Shown here: positions 52,400 to 57,699 of the stretch, piece by piece | Layout of the letters: the number at the start of each line of letters is the position of its first letter | Numbering within the stretch: the stretch's first letter is position 1 | Source: a virus | IMG/VR virus record: IMGVR_UViG_3300009132_000005 | Location: 1-64,000 of that record | Strand: one strand, 5' to 3' | Length of the DNA stretch: 64,000 nucleotides | Translations under genes and position numbers: made by a program | Notes under the pieces: model-generated | Told to the model about the DNA's origin: nothing | Databases searched by the model: none | What the model saw: the letters and a program-made list of their open reading frames with translations, nothing else

Positions 52400-52423
52400 G
52401 ATTATCCACGTGTATTCGTGTTT
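52400..52423 (-). promoter_or_regulatory. 24-bp early element, minus-strand copy
   Basis: On the minus strand: AAACACGA-8-GGATAATC, one base off consensus in each half and with the exact 8-base spacer of the plus-strand copies. It points left toward the virion/chaperonin unit that starts at 52186. This is the only copy I found on the minus strand; its presence in the divergent region supports a promoter role. Confidence 0.6.
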
Positions 52424-52480
52424 AGCATGTGTATAGCATCACTACACTTCACTACTTATTTATTAATTCACTCACATTAT

Positions 52481-52504
52481 AAATACGACTATAAATGGAT
52501 AATA
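52481..52504 (+). promoter_or_regulatory. 24-bp early element, copy 1
   Basis: AAATACGA, 8 bases (CTATAAAT), GGATAATA: both halves match the consensus exactly. Lies upstream of the first early gene in the non-coding control region. Confidence 0.65.
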
Positions 52505-52643
52505 GATATGTATTTAATAAGTAATAATAATGACATATTTCACTCACATAATTAAACAAACTAAATTAGAAGTCGCGAGACAGTGTGGAATACTACTAAC
52601 TAATTTTATACTAATAAATAAACTATCCACTTTTACCCAATAT

Positions 52644-52667
52644 AAATACTAACTAATTTGGATAATA
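52644..52667 (+). promoter_or_regulatory. 24-bp early element, copy 2
   Basis: AAATACTA, 8 bases (ACTAATTT), GGATAATA. One base off consensus in the first half. It lies 45 bases before the ATG of the first early gene (52712), a distance that suits a promoter with a short leader. Confidence 0.65.
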
Positions 52668-52711
52668 ATAATGTAACTAAATAATAATAATAACACTTAA
52701 ATAATTTAACT

Positions 52712-52939
52712 ATGAGTAACTTAATCACAAAAAGATTTGTTGTAAGACAATCACTAATCGGAAAAAATGTAACATTCGAATTCACTAACAAAAAAGGTGA
52801 CAAGATAACTTACAATCACGACAAAGTATTTTCAATAATGAAAGATACACTAACTAAACTGCCATGCTGGCTAAAGTACAAAAGTTATACTGCTACTAAC
52901 AATATACCTTTAGTACTTAGAAATAAAGACTTAGTATAA
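52712..52939 (+). CDS. First early gene, unknown protein
   Basis: 75 residues: SNLITKRFVVRQSLIGKNVTFEFTNKKGDKITYNHDKVFSIMKDTLTKLPCWLKYKSYTATNNIPLVLRNKDLV. Mixed alpha/beta, basic. Preceded by an early element (copy 2). First genes of an early region often encode host-takeover proteins, so it may target a host factor. Not recognised. Confidence 0.55.
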   Translation: MSNLITKRFVVRQSLIGKNVTFEFTNKKGDKITYNHDKVFSIMKDTLTKLPCWLKYKSYTATNNIPLVLRNKDLV

Positions 52940-52941
52940 TT

Positions 52942-53047
52942 ACTAGTCTTTGTTTCACCTCGGCGTTAACTTGTTCTCTCGAGTATAAATACAGTTGAAC
53001 CAGACTAGTCTTGGAGCAGAGGTGTGTTTCGATTACACACACTAGTA
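52942..53047 (+). ncRNA. Possible structured RNA with T-arm-like hairpin
   Basis: Between two early genes. ACTAGT near 52942 and again at 53004 can pair with the ACTAGT at 53041, and TGTGT-TTCGATT-ACACA (53023-53039) looks like a tRNA T-arm with its 7-base loop. CACCTC (52956) can pair with GAGGTG (53019). No D-arm or anticodon arm is visible, so it is not a standard tRNA. It also contains a TATAAATAC half-site. Status uncertain. Confidence 0.3.
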
Positions 53048-53061
53048 CTAAATATATAATT

Positions 53062-53181
53062 ATGGCACACATTAATACATACAAATTAAAAGTAGCGTTC
53101 AGATTATATGGAAAACACTATAATCTTCTAACGACTGAAGAAAAAACACATGTAAACGAAGTAGTATACATGTACTATTAA
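53062..53181 (+). CDS. Small early protein, 39 residues
   Basis: Frame AHINTYKLKVAFRLYGKHYNLLTTEEKTHVNEVVYMYY, found by hand in the gap after the structured element. AT-rich leader typical of this phage. Ends 18 bases before the next start. Unknown. Confidence 0.5.
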   Translation: MAHINTYKLKVAFRLYGKHYNLLTTEEKTHVNEVVYMYY

Positions 53182-53198
53182 CAACTAAATAAATAACT

Positions 53199-53393
53199 AT
53201 GAGTAAAATTAAATTCACGTACAACAGAATGTACAACTATGTAAAAGGTAAATCAGTAGTAGAACTAATGTTTGAGTTCTTCGCTTTCGGAATATTAATG
53301 CCAATGGCAGTAAGTGGTATCAGCTTCATGATATTCATGTTAGTAACTGGTCAAGTAACAGACGTAAATATTAACTGTGGCATTTGCTACTAA
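53199..53393 (+). CDS. Small early membrane protein
   Basis: 64 residues with a hydrophobic helical stretch (VELMFEFFAFGILMPMAVSGISFMIFMLVTG, about residues 20-50), so probably one or two membrane spans. Unknown function; inner-membrane localisation is likely. Early expression suggests a host-directed role. Confidence 0.55.
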   Translation: MSKIKFTYNRMYNYVKGKSVVELMFEFFAFGILMPMAVSGISFMIFMLVTGQVTDVNINCGICY

Positions 53394-53404
53394 TACAATA
53401 AACT

Positions 53405-53542
53405 ATGCAATTTATATTAACTTGTGAAAATGGTAAGCAAATAGATATGTCAAGTGACATACTAAAGCAAATGAGTGGCGAGATAACTCGTCAAGATGTA
53501 GAACAAAGAATTGAATTCTATCAAAAAACTAATAAACTATGA
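53405..53542 (+). CDS. Small early protein, 45 residues
   Basis: QFILTCENGKQIDMSSDILKQMSGEITRQDVEQRIEFYQKTNKL: a beta start followed by helices, acidic/basic mix. Its stop overlaps the next ATG (ATGAG) at 53539. Unknown. Confidence 0.5.
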   Translation: MQFILTCENGKQIDMSSDILKQMSGEITRQDVEQRIEFYQKTNKL

Positions 53543-53667
53543 GAAAATTTAAACATGAAGAACTATGGTCGTTTAGTGACGAGCATGTCATTGACGGTAT
53601 GATTTACTGTCATGAAATTGAGAAGTGGGTAACAGTAGAAGAATATACAGAATACTACTATGCCTAG
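53539..53667 (+). CDS. Small acidic early protein, 42 residues
   Basis: RKFKHEELWSFSDEHVIDGMIYCHEIEKWVTVEEYTEYYYA: acidic and aromatic-rich. Starts within the preceding stop and its own stop overlaps the next start (ATGCC at 53660), so three tiny genes are translationally linked. Unknown. Confidence 0.5.
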   Translation: MRKFKHEELWSFSDEHVIDGMIYCHEIEKWVTVEEYTEYYYA

Positions 53668-53785
53668 AAAACACTCACATCACAAAATAATTAAATTAAC
53701 TCGTCAGCAAATAATGATGATAGAAGATCGGTGGTGGGCTAGATATAATAAACTACCCAAAATAAATACGAATAAAGTTGGATAA
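53660..53785 (+). CDS. Small basic early protein ending INTNKVG
   Basis: 41 residues: PRKHSHHKIIKLTRQQIMMIEDRWWARYNKLPKINTNKVG. His/Lys-rich N-terminus, Trp pair in the middle. Its last codons are formed by a copy of the 24-bp early element (53764-53787), and the unrelated protein at 54271-54711 ends in the same residues. Unknown function. Confidence 0.55.
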   Translation: MPRKHSHHKIIKLTRQQIMMIEDRWWARYNKLPKINTNKVG

Positions 53786-53787
53786 TA
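53764..53787 (+). promoter_or_regulatory. 24-bp early element, copy 3
   Basis: AAATACGA, 8 bases (ATAAAGTT), GGATAATA. Overlaps the end of the 53660-53785 gene and lies about 10 bases before the ATG at 53797. Confidence 0.65.
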
Positions 53788-53796
53788 ATATAAAAT

Positions 53797-53988
53797 ATGA
53801 CTATGAATAAATTAAAATTTACTAACTACGACTTAAATAACAAACCTAAAAATGTTATACTAACAAAAGCAAACGGCGAAGTTGAAGTACTTGACGCTTG
53901 GCCTCACACTATGTACTATGACAAAGCAGACAAACAGTACAGAACTTTTCCTGCTTTTACTAAAATTAACAATGAAACTTATGTATAA
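53797..53988 (+). CDS. Small early protein, 63 residues
   Basis: MNKLKFTNYDLNNKPKNVILTKANGEVEVLDAWPHTMYYDKADKQYRTFPAFTKINNETYV, beta-rich. The ATG at 53797 (MTMNK) or 53803 is possible. Directly behind copy 3 of the early element. Unknown. Confidence 0.55.
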   Translation: MTMNKLKFTNYDLNNKPKNVILTKANGEVEVLDAWPHTMYYDKADKQYRTFPAFTKINNETYV

Positions 53989-54187
53989 AGATTATCCAGC
54001 AGACAAAATAGCAGCAAAACTCAAACAAGTTGAAGAGTTTGAAGCTAAATACGGTGAATCTACACGTACTATTGCATGGAAAAAGTGGTGTAATGACATC
54101 AACTATCGCAAACGTGAGTGGCAATTCAGGCAAGGTGTTGCAGAATATGCACTAAACAATGCACATAAAGCATTTATGGCGGGATAG
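53972..54187 (+). CDS. Small helical early protein overlapping the tRNA
   Basis: 71 residues from the ATG at 53972 (MKLMYKDYPADKIAAKLKQVEEFEAKYGE), or 68 from 53981. Charged and helical, ending NAHKAFMAG. Overlaps 53797-53988 by 17 bases (the upstream frame from 53882 would overlap far more). Its last bases run into the acceptor stem of tRNA-Met; the stop TAG is at tRNA positions 8-10. Unknown. Confidence 0.5.
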   Translation: MKLMYKDYPADKIAAKLKQVEEFEAKYGESTRTIAWKKWCNDINYRKREWQFRQGVAEYALNNAHKAFMAG

Positions 54188-54250
54188 AGCAGGTGGTAGC
54201 TCGCGAGCCTCATAAGCTCGAGGTCGAAGGTTCGACTCCTTCTCCCGCAA
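54178..54250 (+). tRNA. tRNA-Met (CAT), initiator-like features
   Basis: Cloverleaf read by hand: acceptor GGCGGGA/TCCCGCA, D-arm GAGC-AGGTGGTA-GCTC, anticodon arm CGAGC-CTCATAA-GCTCG with CAT, variable AGGTC, T-arm GAAGG-TTCGACT-CCTTC, A73; CCA is not encoded. Positions 1 and 72 (G-A) do not pair, and the D-stem has A11-U24, two features of initiator tRNAs. The initiator mark of three G-C pairs in the anticodon stem is missing (only CGAGC/GCTCG). Confidence 0.9.
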
Positions 54251-54270
54251 CTAATTTAAATTTAATAACT

Positions 54271-54711
54271 ATGAGTAAATATACTTGGCGACAAGAACAG
54301 CAGATGCTATGTGACTCGTTCGCAAGAGCATTATTAGTAGAGCACAATATAAAAGAAGTGACTACACAAAGACAAGCTAAAAATGGTACAAGAGAATTTG
54401 AGTTTCCAGTACCCGCTAGATCAGCTTTCTATGGTAATAAACTACATTATTCAAAAGAAAGACTAAGATTAGCAGTATACAAAACAGGTTATGTAAGAAA
54501 TTGTAACAGTTGTTCTTCAAACTATCAACTAAACAAAACATACAAAAGAGAAACAAGAACTACTTTCTTTGATACATCAAAAGGTGGTTTATACACTAGC
54601 TCTTATAGAAGTATAGCTAGACAATTAATCTACAGCGAGTTTGCTAGATTAAACTATATGCTTCAGTATTATCTAAAGAATCACAATATAAATACGAATA
54701 AAGTTGGATAA
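54271..54711 (+). CDS. Early protein of unknown function
   Basis: 146 residues from the ATG at 54271 (the longer frame from 54193 starts inside the tRNA). Contains RETRTTFFDTSKGGLYTSSYRSIARQLIYSEFARLNYMLQYY and a short NCNSC. Ends INTNKVG, encoded by early element copy 4. No recognised domain. Confidence 0.55.
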   Translation: MSKYTWRQEQQMLCDSFARALLVEHNIKEVTTQRQAKNGTREFEFPVPARSAFYGNKLHYSKERLRLAVYKTGYVRNCNSCSSNYQLNKTYKRETRTTFFDTSKGGLYTSSYRSIARQLIYSEFARLNYMLQYYLKNHNINTNKVG

Positions 54712-54713
54712 TA
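54690..54713 (+). promoter_or_regulatory. 24-bp early element, copy 4
   Basis: AAATACGA, 8 bases (ATAAAGTT), GGATAATA, identical to copy 3. Within the last codons of 54271-54711 and 7 bases before the ATG at 54720. Confidence 0.65.
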
Positions 54714-54719
54714 TATACG

Positions 54720-54932
54720 ATGACAAAATGTAAATGTAAAAATATAATACCTCCACAGCGCCTCGCACTAGGTTACACCTCTTGCGTCGACTGTAGCACA
54801 GTAAAACCATATGGCTGTATATCCCTTACATACCATAAAACCGGTAATACTATACAAATTATGCCGAAAGAACAGGCGAAACGTGTCAGAAAGCTTGGCG
54901 CTCGCAGAGGTTACGGAACATGCTTAAGATAA
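54720..54932 (+). CDS. Small zinc-finger protein, DksA/TraR-like
   Basis: 70 residues: KCKCKNIIPPQRLALGYTSCVDCSTVKPYGC. The Cys spacing and the IPxxRL...xxCxxC block resemble the C4 zinc finger of DksA/TraR regulators, which bind RNA polymerase; but the rest of the TraR fold is missing, and the C-terminus is basic (KEQAKRVRKLGARRGYG). Candidate modulator of host transcription. Immediately downstream of early element copy 4. Confidence 0.5.
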   Translation: MTKCKCKNIIPPQRLALGYTSCVDCSTVKPYGCISLTYHKTGNTIQIMPKEQAKRVRKLGARRGYGTCLR

Positions 54933-54936
54933 TAAT

Positions 54937-55134
54937 ATGGCAGTAATAAAACAAATGAATATAGTAGCAGAAGAAATAGCTACAGACGTAATAGATAATA
55001 TAAAACAACAGTGTGATTGGCAGATCGGCCAGTTTCTACCAGAATCTAGTGAGGGCAATGAAATATACGAAGCTCATAGTTACCTCGTAGAACTGGTCGT
55101 CAGTCACATATCTAAAAAAGTAAACAATGAGTGA
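54937..55134 (+). CDS. Small helical early protein
   Basis: 65 residues, helical throughout (VIKQMNIVAEEIATDVIDNIKQQCDWQIGQFL, then YEAHSYLVELVVSHISKK). Starts five bases after the previous stop and overlaps the next start by 8 bases. Unknown. Confidence 0.5.
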   Translation: MAVIKQMNIVAEEIATDVIDNIKQQCDWQIGQFLPESSEGNEIYEAHSYLVELVVSHISKKVNNE

Positions 55135-55414
55135 TTCAATTAAAGCATGGCATGAAATGCAAGAAGAAAAATTAGTTTCGCTACAAGCAGATGAAGCTAT
55201 AGCTGAAGAACTAGGAAGAGCTAAATATATATTCTTACTAGATTTTGGAAACGGTAAAGTATATAGATATGACATTAGCTCATTATGTAATGAAAAAAAT
55301 AAATGGAATCCAGACTCTGAATCTTGTGAAGCATTTTTATATGGTGCAGGTCACAAGCTTACTGACTGCGAGTGGATGGTAACAAACACTGGTGGTATAG
55401 AGTTCGGTAACTAA
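55127..55414 (+). CDS. Early protein of unknown function
   Basis: 95 residues: IKAWHEMQEEKLVSLQADEAIAEELGRAKYIFLLDFGNGKVYRYDISSLCNEKNKW, then EAFLYGAGHKLTDCEWMV. A helical start and a beta-rich second half. Starts within the previous gene (ATGAGTGA). Unknown. Confidence 0.55.
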   Translation: MSDSIKAWHEMQEEKLVSLQADEAIAEELGRAKYIFLLDFGNGKVYRYDISSLCNEKNKWNPDSESCEAFLYGAGHKLTDCEWMVTNTGGIEFGN

Positions 55415-55721
55415 ATAAATTTCGCCAAGAACATTTGTGGTGCTAAACAGCGAGGCCTGATAAATCATTGCTGCAGTGCGTACGGAAGTGTATTATGTGA
55501 GGCGGTTTAGCGGCGGCATACTGGTCACGTTAGATAAGAAAACGAAGACACTTATCAAAACAGAAAGAGTGGATAAATGACAATACTAGGTAACTACCAG
55601 TCCACAACTGCTGCTTTATGGGCGTGATATGGTAAGAGTATGATTAAAGGCGTAATTCCTTAGCGGGATGTGAGAAACGGCTCGATGATTACTAACGCAG
55701 GTTCGACTCCTGCCACGTCCA
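55415..55721 (+). ncRNA. Structured RNA with tRNA-like 3' end
   Basis: About 300 bases without a reading frame. The 3' end has a T-arm (GCAGG-TTCGACT-CCTGC, 55697-55713) followed by CACGTCC-A. This acceptor strand pairs fully with GGGCGTG at 55620, and also with GGATGTG at 55668, so the tRNA-like part may span 55620-55721 (102 bases), but there is no clear D-arm or anticodon arm. Upstream, GCGGC...GCTGC and ACTGGT...ACCAGT form a long stem, and GATAAG/CTTATC a hairpin. Possible tmRNA-like, intron-split tRNA or new RNA. Confidence 0.5.
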
Positions 55722-55732
55722 CAATACAATAT

Positions 55733-55756
55733 AAATACGACAATAGTAGGATAATA
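55733..55756 (+). promoter_or_regulatory. 24-bp early element, copy 5
   Basis: AAATACGA, 8 bases (CAATAGTA), GGATAATA. Non-coding, 21 bases before the ATG at 55777 and just behind the structured RNA. Confidence 0.65.
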
Positions 55757-55776
55757 TAATTAAATAATAAATAAAT

Positions 55777-56004
55777 ATGAAATCAATCTACGAAATGCTC
55801 AAACCCGAACTAAAGGACGAGCTTAAATCAAGTGCTAGAAAATATGACAGCGCTAAAAGACTAAAGTATGTACTTATGTCTAAAACTATATGGCAAGACC
55901 TAACAGTGTCCGAGCTATCAGAACTTATAACTTATTCTAACCTAACTAGTTACAAAATGTCACCATATGACTTTATGTACGGTGATAATTTATTAACTAA
56001 GTAA
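55777..56004 (+). CDS. Small early protein, 75 residues
   Basis: KSIYEMLKPELKDELKSSARKYDSAKRLKYVLMSKTIWQDLTVSELSELITYSNL: helical, charged. Stop overlaps the next start (TAATG). Unknown; follows an early element and so is likely expressed early. Confidence 0.55.
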   Translation: MKSIYEMLKPELKDELKSSARKYDSAKRLKYVLMSKTIWQDLTVSELSELITYSNLTSYKMSPYDFMYGDNLLTK

Positions 56005-56465
56005 TGGCAGAACTACTAACAGACGATATAATATACGAAGCTTTAGAAGCTGATGGTATTATGCAGGAACCAGATGCCAACTGGCTACTCGAATATATCG
56101 AGTCAGAATATGGCGGTAAGTTAGACAAAGACAGTAGTTGGAGTGATAACAAACATGAATTAAAAATATACAGTGAATCAACAGCTGATGGCTATGATAT
56201 ATACTGGTGTACTTATGATGAAAAACCTTATGTATCAGAAGATGGTTATCAGTATGAAGCTTATGATACTTGGTCAGAACAAGCTATTGAAGCTTTAACT
56301 GATGGTCAAAATGTATGGGTAGAGTCTCATATATGGGACGATATGGAATATGAATTCAACCATGAATTAGAACAATGGTGGACAGATATATACGAAGATG
56401 TATTCTGTGCAGATAAAAAAGATGAACTATTAGAATCAGGAGACTATTATGAAGACAAAGAATAA
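56004..56465 (+). CDS. Very acidic, Trp/Tyr-rich early protein
   Basis: 153 residues with a strong excess of Asp/Glu (ADGIMQEPDANWLLEYIESEYGG, YSESTADGYDIYWCTYDEKPY, WWTDIYEDVFCADKKDELL). Such acidity occurs in phage DNA-mimic inhibitors and in anti-restriction proteins, but also in plain structural proteins; the aromatic richness is notable. No motif allows a choice. Confidence 0.5.
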   Translation: MAELLTDDIIYEALEADGIMQEPDANWLLEYIESEYGGKLDKDSSWSDNKHELKIYSESTADGYDIYWCTYDEKPYVSEDGYQYEAYDTWSEQAIEALTDGQNVWVESHIWDDMEYEFNHELEQWWTDIYEDVFCADKKDELLESGDYYEDKE

Positions 56466-56730
56466 ACAAGAAAAACCTAAATGGTTTACAGGTGCATGGT
56501 ACGAAGAAGGTGATACTGTGCAAAATCCTTTCAGCGGTGAAGAATATACGTTGACAGGACCAGAATTAAGTATGTATGATTTTATCATGGGTGCTCAATG
56601 GACTATTGAAACAAAGTTTCAACAAGATGTTGTTGACCCTATGGTTGACAAGCTTTCAGATGACATGAGAAAAGGTTTAAACTGGTTTAGATCAGAAAAC
56701 CCTAAAGCTTATATGGTATTACTAGATTAA
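56449..56730 (+). CDS. Small phage protein, 93 residues
   Basis: KTKNKQEKPKWFTGAWYEEGDTVQNPFSGEEYTLTGPELSMYDFIMGAQWTIETKFQ then DDMRKGLNWFRSENPKAYMVLLD. The YDFIMGAQ block I recall from marine phage proteins. Overlaps the previous gene by 17 bases. Unknown function. Confidence 0.55.
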   Translation: MKTKNKQEKPKWFTGAWYEEGDTVQNPFSGEEYTLTGPELSMYDFIMGAQWTIETKFQQDVVDPMVDKLSDDMRKGLNWFRSENPKAYMVLLD

Positions 56731-56731
56731 T

Positions 56732-56863
56732 ATGGCAAAACTAACACTAAGAGCTTATATCTCTAAACATAAGAAAAAGAGACCAGGTGTTCATTCTAAA
56801 AACGCCTCGCGTGGACAAACTGGTTATAAGAAGAAATATAGAGGCCAAGGTATAAAAAGATGA
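56732..56863 (+). CDS. Small Lys/Arg-rich protein, 43 residues
   Basis: AKLTLRAYISKHKKKRPGVHSKNASRGQTGYKKKYRGQGIKR, found by hand in the gap between two genes. Strongly basic, like the other small basic proteins of this phage. The stop TGA overlaps the next ATG (ATGA at 56860). May bind nucleic acid. Confidence 0.65.
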   Translation: MAKLTLRAYISKHKKKRPGVHSKNASRGQTGYKKKYRGQGIKR

Positions 56864-57396
56864 GCACAAGAAACGTAACAATGGTCGTAGACCGAAAACA
56901 CGCAGAAGAAAACGAGCTAGGTTTCGCTGCAGATCCTTGTCATTTCAGTGACAAAAGCTACGTAAATATGTATTTACATCATGATGGTTATCCTGAATGG
57001 CAAGGTGTACAGTTAGCAAACTGGTGTCACACTAATGGTAGAATAGACGGTAGCGCTTTAGCTGCCAAGCTTGTACATGATATGTACTATGACAGTTGCT
57101 ACTTATATAAAGACCATCAGCATATAGATCACCATTATACTTATATCATATGGACAGGTAAAACTGATATATGGATTAGTTGCTGGGATCAGTATTCTAA
57201 TAGAAATGTATTCGTGTTAAAACCTGAAAAGATTATATCTAAGTATATGGAAGACATGGAGTATACTGATTTTGCTAATGGCGAAATAAGAGCTGATAGA
57301 AATACATTATCAAATAAAGTTGATCTAAGCTTAAAAGACTATAATGGTCTTAGAAGTAATGCTCAAAGAATTATTGACATACTAACCACAGATTAA
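56860..57396 (+). CDS. Early protein, 178 residues
   Basis: STRNVTMVVDRKHAEENELGFAADPCHFSDKSYVNMYLHHDGYPEWQGVQLANWCH, then YTYIIWTGKTDIWISCWD. The YVNMYLHHDGYPEWQG block resembles a family of phage proteins with a YxHxDGYP core, function unknown to me. Possible metal-binding His cluster (HHDGYP and HQHIDHH). Confidence 0.55.
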   Translation: MSTRNVTMVVDRKHAEENELGFAADPCHFSDKSYVNMYLHHDGYPEWQGVQLANWCHTNGRIDGSALAAKLVHDMYYDSCYLYKDHQHIDHHYTYIIWTGKTDIWISCWDQYSNRNVFVLKPEKIISKYMEDMEYTDFANGEIRADRNTLSNKVDLSLKDYNGLRSNAQRIIDILTTD

Positions 57397-57418
57397 ATAC
57401 GAATGGATTTGGATAATA
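57395..57418 (+). promoter_or_regulatory. 24-bp early element, copy 6
   Basis: AAATACGA, 8 bases (ATGGATTT), GGATAATA. Overlaps the start of 57403-57699: the ATG at 57403 falls in the spacer. If transcription starts near this element, translation probably begins at the in-frame ATG at 57430 instead. Confidence 0.6.
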
Positions 57419-57699
57419 TAAATGACGATATGCTAGATACATTAACTGATTTAGTTATAGAAAAACTTCTTTACAAATTTAAAAACGAAGTACATGCTAT
57501 TACACCTATGAGTGTTAAAGATATACTACAAGGTTTTGTTCCGTTCAAAGAAACAGACGAAGAGTTTCTTGTAGCTGAAATGGCAAGGCTTATGACGTTA
57601 CTACATTTATACGAAGATAAAGAAGAATATAGAAAAGCAGCAATAATAAAAAGAAAATTAGAAATAATACAAAATAAAATAAATAAACTAGATGATTAA
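57403..57699 (+). CDS. Small helical protein with UVR-like motif
   Basis: 98 residues (ATG 57403; 57430 also possible). Acidic N-terminal helices (NINDDMLDTLTDLVIEKLLYKF), then EEYRKAAIIKRKLEIIQNKINKLDD, which resembles the UVR domain helix pair of UvrB/UvrC-type proteins. The ligase gene starts in its stop. May be a DNA-repair or replication helper. Confidence 0.5.
   Translation: MDLDNINDDMLDTLTDLVIEKLLYKFKNEVHAITPMSVKDILQGFVPFKETDEEFLVAEMARLMTLLHLYEDKEEYRKAAIIKRKLEIIQNKINKLDD

Larger units (their letters stand above)
52187..52711 (+). promoter_or_regulatory. Divergent control region
   Basis: 525 bases between the leftward virion unit and the rightward early unit, with no convincing gene. 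From left to right it holds a TTGTCA-17-TATAAT promoter-like match (52286-52314), a GC-rich hairpin stretch (52316-52400), a minus-strand copy of the 24-bp AAATACGA-N8-GGATAATA element (52400-52423), and two plus-strand copies (52481, 52644). The stretch from about 52313 to 52400 is markedly richer in G+C than its surroundings. An open frame 52313-52555 was rejected because its composition and position do not look like coding DNA. Confidence 0.7.

Noticed and set aside
52313-52555. An 80-residue open frame in the divergent region
   Set aside because: Its composition is unlike the phage proteins, it runs across three regulatory elements and would start at the predicted transcript start.
52618-52645. 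A possible second minus-strand early element (GGATAGTT on the minus strand)
   Set aside because: Only the second half is similar; the first half does not match AAATACGA.
52986-53010. TATAAATAC half-site as an eighth early element
   Set aside because: The GGATAATA half is absent at the 8-base distance.
53882-54193. Longer starts for the small genes at 53972 and 54271
   Set aside because: They would overlap the previous gene or start inside the tRNA; the shorter starts fit the leader pattern.
55415-55721. A standard tmRNA
   Set aside because: No tag reading frame ending in ALAA was found and the acceptor partner lies only 102 bases upstream, too short for a tmRNA.
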